A stretch of 64,000 nt of DNA, taken from assembly GCA_047495785.1 (NCBI GenBank), contig JBLDXI010000030.1, forward strand, positions 806,001 through 870,000. Reading direction: 5' to 3'. The notes beneath the pieces were generated by a model. That model did no database searches and was not told the DNA's origin. It was given only the letters and a program-made list of their open reading frames with translations. Numbering within the stretch: the first letter of the stretch is position 1; every line of letters begins with the position of its first letter. Positions 21,597 through 32,632 of the stretch are shown piece after piece. Source of the stretch: Lepidodermella squamata (taxonomy: Eukaryota > Gastrotricha). The position numbers were made by a program, and so were the translations under genes.

Positions 21597-24500
21597 TTAT
21601 TCCCGGTCCAAAACGTGTAAAGCATACAGATTGATAGCCGCGAAAATAGCAGATGCGCCGACAAATCCGATGTAGTTCAGAAAATTCATTAGAGAAACGC
21701 GGAAACAGCAGATTTTCAAGGTTTTGAAAGCCCTCTTCGGACTTTCGGTTGCGATGAAACCCATCATGAGGTTGTAGAGAGTGCAGATGCCAGTGTAAGC
21801 TGCCATGTAGAAAATCCACTCAGTCAACAGAATTCTCTCAGCTGTTCGAGGCATAATGACTAAAACTTGGTTCTGCGCAACAGTGAGAGCCAGCAGGATA
21901 GTTACAACAAACATAACTCGATCAGGCTTACTAGCTTGCATTAGAAAAGCAGCAAGTTCCAAGAAAGTTAGAATCAAACACGGACCGACAATGTTAAGAA
22001 TATAGTAGTCTGGCCGCCTTCTGAACGTGAGAGAAAACACAGCAAGGCTAACCTTTGCACTCAGAGTCGGCGCCTTAACAGTCGAGACACTAAACTCATT
22101 CTGTTCATAAAGAATTTCCCAAAGAGAAACAGGTGATGTTTCATCAAGCGTAAACATCGTGATATTGTCGAATATAGCCAACGTGATTGATCGATGGATT
22201 CCGAACTTGAGGACACAAGTCTGGGTATCAAACGGGAATTTTCTGAGACTCAACGAGCATCTTGACGTGAAAACACCAACTCGCGACCAGTAGAACTGCA
22301 TAGTTATGTTAGGATCGCCGGGTTTGACGACGAAAATGAAATCATCCCCCAAATGGCTGTCAATCATATATATATCATCCGGGCTGGTTCTGAAGGTGAG
22401 AGGCGGCCGCCAGAACTCGTTGACGTCTCCGACAAAAACTCGCTCAGGCCCGCCAATGTCGATGTTAACTTGATCCTTCGAGCATGTCGTGACGTTCCAG
22501 CGGAGTTGTAGGATCCCGGCTAGGGTTACAGTTTCAGCTACATCGTCGATTCCGAGGAATTGATCGATAACCAACGTTGCGTTGACTCCATTAGGCTGGT
22601 TGTTGTTTGGCGGGGCACTTTTGTCCGAGGCGTAGTCTTTGCATTCGCTGTTTTTCAGATCAGAGTCGCGAACTTTTGGAATAGCGCTTTCGACTGGCAG
22701 TTTCGGGAAAGAAGCTGCAGCTTTGTCCTCGGCTGATTGTTTAACATTTGGTGCTGGGGGTGGTTCGGTTGTAGTCGTAGTCGTAGTTGCAGTGGTTGTA
22801 GTGCTCGATGTTGCTGTTGTAATCGCCTGGGTGGTTGAAGGAATTCCCGTTGAGGAGGATTCCATAATGGCCGCAGTTGTTTTCACTTCTGCTAGAGTAG
22901 GACTAGTTGCAAGGCTTGAAGAAGCACTTTGAGTTGTAGATTGTGCAGAAGTAGGAATAGCTTTCGATGTCGTACCGGATGTCGTGACAGTGGTTGAAAT
23001 TGTGGTTGAAATAGTGGTCAAAGTGGATGTAGCCTTAGTAGACGTTGTAGCCGTGCTGGAGGAGGAGGTTGTCGGAGTGGTTGTAGATGACGCAGGGGGA
23101 ATTTGAATAAGACTCACTCTAGCAATAGCTGGCACCTGGTTCATTGTATAGTAAACAAGCAATGCCTCATTGTTACTGCCAACCGCAGAGCTTGGTAGAA
23201 ATTGCCAATATCCCATGCTTCCCATGATGTTATTCAGCGATCCAGGAGAGCCATAAAAGAAAAGTATGGAGCCAGCGGAGAATAGGTAATCATTCGACTG
23301 GTCAAGAACAAATCTCATCCTCCAATCAGCGGGGTAGACAAAATGCCACATGCAGAGCTCTCTATTCTGAGTAGGTTTCTGAACGGCGGGCCATTTTCCA
23401 GCGTACTGGTTCGTCGAGAATGTCCAATCGATTCTCGAATAAACCGAACAATTAGAACTAGCACTTGGGAATACTTTATCATTGACCTGGCGCTTCTTCC
23501 GTATTAAACTCGAAGATGCTGGCACTGAATTATCAAAAGAAATACTTTGAAGGTTTCATTCCACTCAGGTTGTCTTACCGAAACCTTAGCACTCTCATCA
23601 GTTGCTATACCTTTCCCCGATTACGGATCTCAACGGATCTCGGTTTTAGCTAAAACTTAATAACGAAAATGGAATTTTTGGCAATAAAAATGTTAGCCAT
23701 CCTGAAATGTTCGGGTTTTGAAATTGCGTTTAGGCGCTACACATTCTTAGGCTTCAAGCTGGAATTTTCTTTATGAACCTTGTTCAGACGATTCATCAGG
23801 AACTTACCGCTTTCGAATTCCATGAACAACTCAGTATAAGAGTACTGCATTTCCAGCACGACTATCGCCGTGTTTGATTTTGTGACGATTTCATCGCCAT
23901 TTCCTGGCATGCCACTTTTCGCGTTGAATCGTGCGATTTCCACCGAGGAAACTGCTCCTATGGGCAATTCATGAATTGTGAGATTCGCGACTGGCCCGGC
24001 GGTTTCCCACTCAATGCTCCTGTTGACTGATTTCAGGGTAATATTCCAAAATCTTGTATTGAAACAATTCTTAAGATGGAAATTTGGATAAAGCTGGATG
24101 CGTTACCTGATATAATTGTCTTGCGCTGCCGTTATATACATCACGCATGTTTGGGCTGTTCTTTGCTGCCACAACATTGCCACCCCGCGTTTGAAGTTTT
24201 TTATAGTGTTGCTGCTGTCCATGCCCAAGAAGCAGGCTTTGATTTGCGGACTCGACGCTGGTACTACCATAATATTGTTCCTCATGATTATATATGCTTG
24301 CAACAAAACATCGGAGCTTACTGTACACCGCCGTGTTAACTTGGCAAAACGATCCAATCCAAGGCGATATGCACATGCAGGTATCTTTATAGACGCAAGT
24401 TCCACCATTCAGACAAGGGCTTGAACATGCCATTTCTATCACAAGAAAACGGATAATTTTTTTTATTGTATTACATTGAGTCAAAACCTGTTGATAGACG

Positions 24501-26252
24501 AAGAATGAACCCTCCAAACTTGTCGGCTGCCGGTAGAGCCCGGTATACGACGTGCATATCGGTGAAACCCTGAATGACGTCCGGTCGGATGAATGTTTGC
24601 GCGTTACCACTGCAACTGGAGTAGGTCGTGGGAGCAGTGAATCCCGAATTTTGCAAATAAATTCTGACATCGCTAGCGGAAAAGTTGCATTTCAGCATTG
24701 AATAGCGAAATATGCGATCTGTTGGAATTCGAACACGCCAAACGCAAATGTCGTAGTAGAAGCTCGTGGGCATAGGTGGCCACATGCCGATGTCAAGATT
24801 TCCCTCGAACTTCCAGTCGATCACCGTGTAGACATCGCATGTGGAACTTATTGGGGCCAAAGTGTTTGGGTAAGTTGCAGCTGGTCCTTTGGCTGTTTCC
24901 TCGACAAAAATGGAGTAATGCAAAAAGAACTGGGCTGAAGTGCTCCTGACAACGACGTAGACTGAAGAGGTCTTGGACGTAACCACAATGCCATTGACTG
25001 GATTCAGTGCAGATTGAGAAAATAGGCCGAGTTGTTCTGCAACACCAGAGTGTCCGATGTCGTAAAATCCAATCGAAACTGAAAAAGTTGAGGATTAAAG
25101 GTTAAATTTGAATAAATTATAGAAAAACGTCATTTATTATGTATTTTTATTTATTTATTTATTTATTTAGAAGCTATTACACCCAAAGAGGGAAGCTTGA
25201 CAAAGTATAAGGAAAACAACATATAATTGCAGGACAGGATCACATTTAGGACAGGAAAAGTGTTGTAGAAGAAAGGTTTTTCAACTGTTATCAACGAAAA
25301 AGTGGCCATCTTCTCTTACTATTGTTTATTTGTTGGTTCTTGCCGTCGTACGTGATCATGTGCATATACGAAAACCTGGATCGATGAATTCAGTGCGATG
25401 CAAAAATATACTCTATAGTTGACTCACTTCAAGGCATTTCCTGATACGGAGTTGATGCGGTATGTTGCTAGGAAAGACCCATTTGCAGTAACTTCAGGTC
25501 GTATGACTGAAGTAAACCCTTTCACCTCGTCGCCGTACCCATTCGTGTCATAATTTGTTATCCCCCATCTAGCATCTAAAATAAAAATTTTGAGTTTTAA
25601 ATATTCATAATCGTGATTTCAAACTTGGCGTTGAGTATTGACACTTGTCCCCATGTACTCCTGTGCCCGTGTCGCAAACGCAATAATTTGTACGAGAACA
25701 AGTTCCAATGCATCCAGGGCATGATTTAGCTAGGAGTAAAAATATATCAATCAAATGTTTTGAATAAATGCAAAGACCGTGTAACAAACCATCGCAATAT
25801 TGACCAGAATAACCGTATCCGCATTCGCACTTGTGAGTGGTTGTGTTACATACAGCCGAGTACGTTTGGCAATTGCCTATAGGGGGAAAGTAGCAGTCAG
25901 CAGTCAAGTCCGAAATGTTTCACGCACCTGCAAAGCAATCCCACGGTTCGACAGACCAAGTGCCATTCTCCAAACATTTGTGTTCTACTTCCCATTTCGA
26001 AGCGGATGAATATACCCTAACTGACACGTTAGTAGCTGTCATCGCATTCGCATTGTTCAGCAGAGGACCCCAAGTTCCGTTAGTACTGGACGAGTATGCG
26101 TGGGCATTCAGCGTTTTTATCGGTGTACAAGCGGACTCAGCTTGGGTAAACAAAGTTTCAATGGGAAATATCATGGAAAATATATAAAAATCTTTACCTA
26201 ATGTTAACAAAACCGAACCAACTACCACTTGGGCTAAGTTGAAATTCCGCAT
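21597..26252 (-). CDS. Sushi/EGF/CUB-like Cys-loop receptor D
   Basis: Eleven exons on minus: 26198-26252, 25928-26140, 25790-25876, 25625-25729, 25428-25575, 25320-25375, 24488-25078, 24322-24435, 24107-24257, 23808-24052, 21597-23524; 1230 aa, every junction in frame. Signal peptide MRNFNLAQVVVGSVLL, sushi-like module (HKCLENGTWSVEPWDC), three EGF modules (GNCQTYSAVCNTTTHKCEC; CPGCIGTCSRTNYCVC; CSSPCLNGGTCVYKDTC), CUB-like blocks, an IRKKR site near aa 597-600, a long Thr/Ser linker with repeated TTTT runs, then the channel domain with 13-residue Cys-loop CSLSLRKFPFDTQTC and M1-M4. Two introns are long (23525-23807, 283 nt; 25079-25319, 241 nt, with a TTTA microsatellite). The 56-nt exon 25320-25375 was found only by alignment to receptor B (FSYMHMITYDG against FSKISLFTFDI). 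Regions single-exon in B are split here. Function as for its paralogues. Confidence 0.9.
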
Positions 26253-27277
26253 GATCAAGCAACAACAAAATGGACAACTGAAATATATGTCAGGTTCAAA
26301 AAAATTTCTCGCCGTCAACGTATCGCAATTTTCGAAAATCAAAACAATTTTTATTGCGCACATCGGATATTCGTTCCAGTTGCAGCCCAGGTTGTCTGGT
26401 AATAATTTCTGTTTTTTCGCGTTAAAGCCGCGAAATTTCGGGTGTTGGGTCTTTCTGGACAAACACAGACACAACTACTCCGATTTTCCATTTTTATTAG
26501 GATTCACGCAATTTTCTACTTCAAACAAGGATGACATGCCGCGAATTTTATTATCAACGCCTCAGGTTCGTGAACGTCGAAAAAAAAATAAAAATCATGT
26601 GTCAATTTTCAGATATTTCAACTTTCTCTATCACGAAGAACTGCTACATAATGTTTTGAAACAAGAGAAATAAATTGAAGCAGTCAAATTTGCCCACTCT
26701 CCATTATTCTGGTACCTTTCTGGTCCCACCTGAGAATAATATTTCGCGTTTTTTGTTTCAACATCGAAGTTGAGCATCTAGAGGAGAACTGCTGAATATT
26801 AAGGAAAATCGTTCATCTCAGTGCCTTTTCCATTGAAAATACTTCACGCCGCCATTCAATTCATTTTATATGCCTCAGCTGTGGCTTCAATCAAAAAACT
26901 TATGACTGTGAGTAATAACGAGGTAAAGCACTACTTATACCCCATATTCATTTGATTAAAGAGCCGCAGCTAGCTTGTATATAGGAATATATGCGCAGTA
27001 TATGCCTATACGAACGCGCGTTGTTTATATGTGCGTATTTTCGTCTATACGCAGCGCTGTGTTCGTATAAAATATACTGCCGAGCTCCGCTCTACGATAA
27101 TGCGTCTTCACGCTACTACATACTACACTACTACAGCAGCATAGCACATATATATTTTATCCAAAAACAAGCCGAGGGTTTTTCAACTAGTTTTGGACGG
27201 TGTGGCAAAATGCTGTTCGTCTATTTCTTCGATTTTACTGAAACGTTCGACTAATTTTCTAGGGATTGTCATTTAAA
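26253..27277. other. Intergenic, divergent promoter region
   Basis: Between receptor D (minus) and the aldolase gene (plus). An open frame at 26239-26673 has no recognisable features and overlaps the receptor's 5' end. An inverted repeat sits at 26993-27081, and TATATATTTTAT near 27147 could be a TATA element. Confidence 0.4.
26993..27081. repeat. Inverted repeat upstream of aldolase gene
   Basis: Left arm CAGTATATGCCTATACGAAC (26996-27015) is mirrored by the reverse complement of 27061-27080 with a few mismatches, about 45 nt apart. Could form a hairpin; possibly a MITE remnant or a regulatory palindrome. Confidence 0.6.
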
Positions 27278-28429
27278 ATGGCTTTGATCGGCCGGTCTAG
27301 CTCGTCTAAACTCCTCAAACTCGCTAATGGATTGAAGCAGAGCACCAACTCGCTGATTTCTCAATCAAGAAACGTCTTCCATCTCAGCGGAGTTTTTCCG
27401 ACTGTGGTAACGCCATTCACGGCGAAAGATGAGGAAATCGACTTTGGCCGTTTCGACGTTATGCTGCGCCATCTTAAGCGATACCCTGTCGCAGGATTCG
27501 CTCTGCTCGGCTCTTCTGGCGAATTCGCATCGATGTCGTATGATAAGAAGCTTGAACTAGTTCAACATGCTAGAGAAGCACTGGGAGAACATCGCACAAT
27601 TCTAGCCGGAGCTGGACTCGAATGTATACGCATTTCTAATTTATTATTTTATATCTCAATACGATAAAATTATGTGAAATTCTGAGAGAAATTATGGTCA
27701 ATACTGAACAATTTTGTTTTCATTTTTCCAGCTACCTCCGATACGATTGAGCTTGTCAAACGAGTTGCGGATAAAGGAGCTGACGCTGCTTTTGTCTACA
27801 ATCCGTCTTATTTCCGCGAGCGCATGGACAACGAGGCCTATATAGACCACTTTTCTCGGATTGCCGACAAGAGCCCAATCCCGATTATCCTATACAACAT
27901 CCCTACTCATCTGGACGTCGACATCCCAATCGATGTGGTCGCTCATCTCGCCCGGCATCCCAAAATCATTGGAATTCTCGATGCCGGGGGTAACATTACG
28001 AGAATTGCGACTATCTGCATGCGAACGCAGCCGGCTCAATGCAAACGGACTAACCCGTTCAGTGTCCTAGCTGGTTCAGCTTGCTTCTTCCTGCCGGCTA
28101 TGTCAGTCGGGGCTGTAGGGACTATGTGCTCCCTGGCTAATGTCCTGCCATTCGAATTATGCAGTCTTGAGAAGTATTTTCAGGACGGCAAGTTGAAGGA
28201 AGCGCGAGAAATTCAATGGCGGTTGTTAGCCCCCAATGAAGCTGTTACTACGAAATACGGAGTCGCAGGTCTGAAATCCATCTTAAGGACTCATTTCGGC
28301 ATTGATACTGGATCTGTTCGTTCGCCCCTGAGGAATCTGTCTCCGGAAGAAGACGCGGCTGTTCTGCGAATCTTTAACGATCAAGGATTTTTGATTGATG
28401 TCAAACAGCGGGCAGCAAAGGCAAATTAA
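27278..28429 (+). CDS. HOGA1: HOGA1-like (DHDPS/NAL family) aldolase, Schiff-base Lys missing
   Basis: Two exons, 27278-27623 and 27732-28429, intron 108 nt; 347 aa. The N-terminal ~38 residues are Ser/Lys/Arg-rich with few acidic residues, like a mitochondrial presequence; the mature part starts at GVFPTVVTPF. Similar along its length to animal 4-hydroxy-2-oxoglutarate aldolase, the last enzyme of mitochondrial hydroxyproline breakdown: GSSGEF nucleotide-like loop, LYNIPTHLDVD with the catalytic Tyr (about 170), LAGSACFFLPAMSVGAVG, and NEAVTTKYGVAGLKSI. The Schiff-base motif that normally reads G-(M/I)-K-(D/E)-(S/A) is GILDAGG here: the lysine is Leu198 (CTC at 27977-27979). Overall good conservation and an intact frame suggest a real protein that is probably not an active aldolase of the usual mechanism. 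The ATG at 27278 is chosen because the frame upstream has only a TTG. Confidence 0.85.
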
Positions 28430-28864
28430 AGACTACGCTTGACATTGCTTATGTTGATCACAAGTCAATAATTAGTTATTATCCTCACCTTGGAGTAAAA
28501 TAGTGTTTCATTTTTGAAAATGTGGTAAATTATTGGTATTTAGCGTCGATGTTTGAATAAAATTGAAACCGTTGCTAAGATACAGCGTCGATTTTTTTCG
28601 CACAAATAACCCTCCTTAATTAATTTAGCAAGCTCTGAGATCTTTGGAATGAACCAAGTGTCTGAAACAAATCGCGACTCTTTCTTTTGTTTTTTTTGCT
28701 CTTACATCGTAAAAAAGCAAGGGGTGAAAAAACACAAAAGACCACGAAAAAAAACACGTTGACAAGTCTCTGCCAACATAACACAGAGTAACTATATGTC
28801 ATTACGGCTATAACTAGCTGGGCATTTTTTCCTTCTGCTTTATTTTCTACGTTATGTCGATGCA
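28430..28864. other. Intergenic
   Basis: AATAAA near 28556 probably ends the aldolase transcript. No gene seen before the PPxY gene at 28865. Confidence 0.5.
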
Positions 28865-29230
28865 ATGAATGCACCTCCGCCTAGCTATGAAGAAGCTGTT
28901 CTGGGCATCAGCCCGCCTTCGACGATCGACCAGCGAAATTCCGCGGTTCTAATCAGTGCAATCAGCTATCCAGAATCTAACTACTCAAGTCAAGAATCAG
29001 CCAGGAGAAAACATCGCCGAAAAATCATCATCATACTCACAATCCTCAGCTTTGTCACCATTCTGCTGATAGTCTCGAATTTCGTGATAGCGGCAATTGT
29101 TAAGGGAGATTTCTTTGCTCGGTCAAATCAGACGGCGAAAACTGGTTCGACTACTCCACCTTCAATAACAACTACTACAATTCAAATTATGGATCCTGAT
29201 TACTCTGACTACGGCTCAACAGTTCTATAG
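28865..29230 (+). CDS. PPxY-motif single-pass membrane protein (short form)
   Basis: Single-exon frame of 121 aa. N-terminal PPPSY (residues 4-8) is a WW-domain-binding PPxY motif; a cluster ARRKHRRK at 46-53 precedes one hydrophobic helix (about 54-79); the rest is a Thr/Pro-rich tail with an Asp/Tyr-rich end. By the positive-inside rule the PPxY end faces the cytosol. The same arrangement (PPSY, basic cluster, helix) appears in the ankyrin protein at 32633-33791, so the two are probably related. PPxY proteins commonly recruit NEDD4-type E3 ligases or YAP-like proteins; that role is inference. No close family recognised. Confidence 0.65.
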   Translation: MNAPPPSYEEAVLGISPPSTIDQRNSAVLISAISYPESNYSSQESARRKHRRKIIIILTILSFVTILLIVSNFVIAAIVKGDFFARSNQTAKTGSTTPPSITTTTIQIMDPDYSDYGSTVL

Positions 29231-29328
29231 CACCTTAGACTTATTCAATCCGGTGTTGATTTTCGGTGCTAGTCTCTAATAATAAGGTGAATTTCGAATA
29301 ACAACCCATTTAACCATTCAATATCAAT

Positions 29329-29344
29329 AAATTGTTTTATTCTG
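29329..29344. terminator. Back-to-back poly(A) signals of convergent genes
   Basis: AATAAATTGTTTTATT reads AATAAA on plus (end of the PPxY gene) and AATAAA on minus. On minus the hexamer includes the stop codon TAA of the GPCR gene (29337-29339), so that transcript would have an extremely short 3' UTR. Confidence 0.6.
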
Positions 29345-31703
29345 CGCTATCGCTATCACTTCCTTGCATTGACCTTTTTCTAATTGTGACAAAATTGCGA
29401 ATTTTACGAACGTAATTAGTTATATAGGGTGCGCACATGAGAAAACTTGTTCCATTCGAAAATTGAAGAATCGCAATCGACCAAACAATCAATGCAGGCG
29501 ATTTTTTGTTTGCCACTGCTAATTTTGTGGCTAGGTAACAGCTGAAAATGAATGAAGCATTGAAAACAGCGGCTTTCAACCATCGGGCATTCCGATGGCG
29601 TCGAACGGCACGGGGATGGAAAACCTGGTGGAAAGCGAGCTGAAACGAGCTGAGTATCATTAAAGTGGCATTTGAGCAGATGATTGCCCAGAAGAATCCA
29701 TTCTCTCCAACGCAAGTTGTCACTATACTTTGACAATAAACGTCAAGTTTCGGGTCAAGAAAGGCGTCACTTCGAATTTCAGAAACAACCACCGAGCCTC
29801 TAGCCATCCAGATAACCCATATTACGAAAACAGCAGCTGCGTAGAAAACTAGAAAAATTATGTAGAGATGACGGGTCTTGACTCTAGGCGGTGGCTGGGG
29901 TGGCTCAGTAGATGTCCCTTCTTGCGGGGCGAAAGTCACCCGCCTATAGTCGCAAATGAGCCCAACCTTACAAAACACGACCAGCGCTATCACTGTACTA
30001 GTGAACATGAAAGTACAGTATCGAAACGTGCACAGCTCAGGCCGAATTTCCCCTCTTTTCTCCGCCATTGTTGTAAGGGTTCCAACATCAGCTACGAGGC
30101 TTGCAGTCAATATAGCCGAATTGAGAGATCTTCTGAAATTTCGAGGCACGCCATTTGCGTAGAGCAGACTGCATACTCCCAGCGTTAGAAGCAAACAAAG
30201 AGCCCATACGAAATGTTGAAGTCTTGCAGGCGAATCCACATACAAAAGTAGTATGCTTGATAGATCCTTAGGAGGCTGAGCATTTCCAGTCAGCCAAAGG
30301 GGGTCATTCACCCATTTGCATTTGTAATCACTTATATTCGAAGAATTCCCATCTTGGCGAAGTTCTACCTCCCTTAGGACTTGGGTAGCGCCATACTTCC
30401 ACTGCCAAATGTGTTGATAGATCGAGATAGGCTCACGTGGGAATTTACGGTATTGCGAGGCCTTCCTCACCGCTTTGAACACTACATCACGGTCGGAAAG
30501 TTGATCAGCCAAAGACCGATTAACTCTTGAAGCTAGTAGATTTTCGGCTGAATCAAGAGTTTGAAGGACATTTGTGATTGTGAGTCGACACAGCCGATTT
30601 GATCCTGGGCCTGGGCCTGTTCGATTTCTGAGTTCAGCCCGCCGGCCATACCAAATTGTTACCCGGAATTGCTCGATAATTTGCTCACGAGAGCAGCCAG
30701 GTGGAAAATCATCTTCTTGGAACGGGTCAAAATATGCCCGAGCGTTAGCGATAAAAGCAAACTCAGGCGCATGTACGTCCTTGGCATACGCCGTGCAGTA
30801 GAGGTTAATCAGTGATGACAGGTCGATGTTATTGATCAAAAGAACCCGGACATTTGCGGCTTTCATCGAAGTGATTAGTTCTTCTTTCAGATCATCTACG
30901 CCCGGAATGATAGAATGGAACCAGGGTACGTTAACGTTGATCTCCCTCATTAGCGCGCTCAAATGCTCAGCTTCAATGACATCATCTGGCCCGTTGATAG
31001 TGTGGAAAATTCCGATGCGTTTCCACTGGCCGATCTCGCGGATAACGAATGAAAGTGAAGCGGCGTATGTATCGAAAACATCGCTTGTCGTTACCTTGTA
31101 ACATCTGAGAAAAGTTCAGCTTAGAAAAATGAAGGGGCGGTTTCAAAAGAATGTCGAAAAATCTCAATCAGAGCAAATTTCCAACCCCAAATTGGTTCAG
31201 TATTGAAAAATTCTACCTTAAAATGTTAACCTTATTTGAACCTTAAAATTTTAAGCTGGTTTAAAATTAAGAATTTCTTGAGCTAGAATATTTGCGGATA
31301 CTAGGACCCAATCGGGATTTTCCTCAACTCACCCTGTGCCCGTAAACTGAACCATCTTGAACTGAGCTGCAATCCTCAATAATACTTTGCACGTTCTAGT
31401 CGTAGCGATAATTGCCGGAGCGATTTCTTTCGACAAATGATCATCGACAAAACGAAGAAAAGCCCGAGGCCCATTCGAACCATCAATGCCATCATGAGCG
31501 AATGATCCTTTGATAATGTATCTCTCTAGAAGCGTCTCATTGTTGTTCGCGGCGTTGATAACTGAAGTCATAGATTCCCTGCAAAACGTCACATTTACTG
31601 GTTCCTCAACCAAAGCAAAGATCCTGAGGGTTTGCTGTGTCCATGAAACTTGAATAAAACTAGCTAAAAAAGCAACGAAAAACACTCCCATGATTTTTAA
31701 CAT
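29337..31703 (-). CDS. Class C (GABA-B-like) GPCR 2
   Basis: Two exons on minus, 31333-31703 and 29337-31104, intron 228 nt in phase 2; 712 aa. Start at ATG 31703 (MLKIMGVFFVAFLASFIQVS signal peptide); the frame further upstream has only TTG. Extracellular region resembles the ANF-receptor/Venus-flytrap fold with IGQWKRIGIFHTINGPDDV in lobe 2; seven hydrophobic segments follow from about residue 450 (FVWALCLLLTLGVCSLLY to SIAILQFSNGTSFLMCA), with CTFRYC before TM3 and YCQSIVTTC in loop 2 for the class C disulfide. No cysteine-rich domain. Short Ser/Asp tail GSDSDSAE. Distantly related to GPCRs 1, 3 and 4 in this window. Ligand unknown. Confidence 0.82.
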
Positions 31704-31955
31704 CAATGAATTCTGTGACAGCAAATGTGCTTGGGATAATCACATTTAATTGGTGATCATTCATCAGACAGCTTCACGGAACAAATTAAAAAATTGTCTT
31801 GTTGTTGTCATCGATTTTTTCCAATACCACGAAAATACGAGGAAGATTGCGAGGCCTCTACCAGCCTACCTGGACATCGATGTGAGTGCGAAGGCAGGCA
31901 ACCAGGACCCAGGTACGTTGTGCACAAACACCGCCTCCTCTTACCACGCACGCAG

Positions 31956-31963
31956 TATAAATA
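31956..31963 (+). promoter_or_regulatory. TATA box of small secreted peptide gene
   Basis: TATAAATA 42 nt before the ATG at 32005, with a pyrimidine-rich TCCGCTCTCTCGCT directly before the start. Classic spacing for a TATA promoter with a very short 5' UTR. Confidence 0.6.
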
Positions 31964-32004
31964 GAGACGCATTTAGAGATCTATCTTCATTCCGCTCTCT
32001 CGCT

Positions 32005-32391
32005 ATGAATTTTGACATACTACTGCTGCTTGCGACTATCATTTTAGTCTTTCAAAATGTCCTAGCGAATCCTACGAACCGTCCTAAGCTAAAAACACGC
32101 GAGGAGAGGTCTAACAAAATAGGTAAGGCTGAAATCAGCTTTCATCTTTACGGATGATTACTTAAATCATGTTTTTGTCTTTTAACAGAAAGCTATTTGA
32201 ACGATCTAGTTAGTAGCGGTTACTACGACGAAGTAGGCGCCTTGTTAGTGCATCTGAAGCAATTACAACGGCATCAGCGCCTGCTGAACTGCGTTCGACT
32301 GCTCGGCTCGCTGGCGATCTGCAGCAACTCGACGGCTTTCTCTATATGGCGACGCAATATCGCCGGCAAAATAATGAGCGGGCGGCATTAA
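32005..32391 (+). CDS. Small secreted protein, possible peptide-hormone precursor
   Basis: Two exons, 32005-32122 and 32189-32391, 66-nt GT-AG intron; 106 aa. Clear signal peptide (MNFDILLLLATIILVFQNVLA), then a basic stretch RPKLKTREERSNK that could be processed, then ESYLNDLVSSGYYDEVGALL and a segment with two cysteines nine residues apart (NCVRLLGSLAIC), ending SIWRRNIAGKIMSGRH. Size, signal peptide, dibasic sites and a possible single-disulfide ring resemble a neuropeptide or secreted signalling peptide, but no known family is recognised. A good TATA box lies upstream. It is divergent from GPCR 2. Confidence 0.7.
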
Positions 32392-32632
32392 ATCAATCAA
32401 AATATTAGCATTTATATATGTGATATTATGTAATTCGGCAAGTGATTAATCGCAGAGTAATAAAAGATTTTGCTAAGAAAAAAATCGATCCGCGCTCCGT
32501 TTACCTTGACGGCCCTTGTAATCGATAAATATCGGCTCATTGTGTATTCAGCATTTTTTTCACCGCGAGCTAACAACACTACAGCCCTTCCTTATACTGA
32601 ATTTTTTATTTCCCACTCATATAGCTGAAAAA

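Noticed and set aside
24071-24670. 199-aa minus frame spanning several exons of receptor D
   Set aside because: Reads through introns at 24258-24321 and 24436-24487; only the EGF part in the middle is genuine coding sequence.
26239-26673. 144-aa plus frame beyond the receptor D start
   Set aside because: Overlaps the receptor's signal-peptide exon antisense and has biased, featureless composition.
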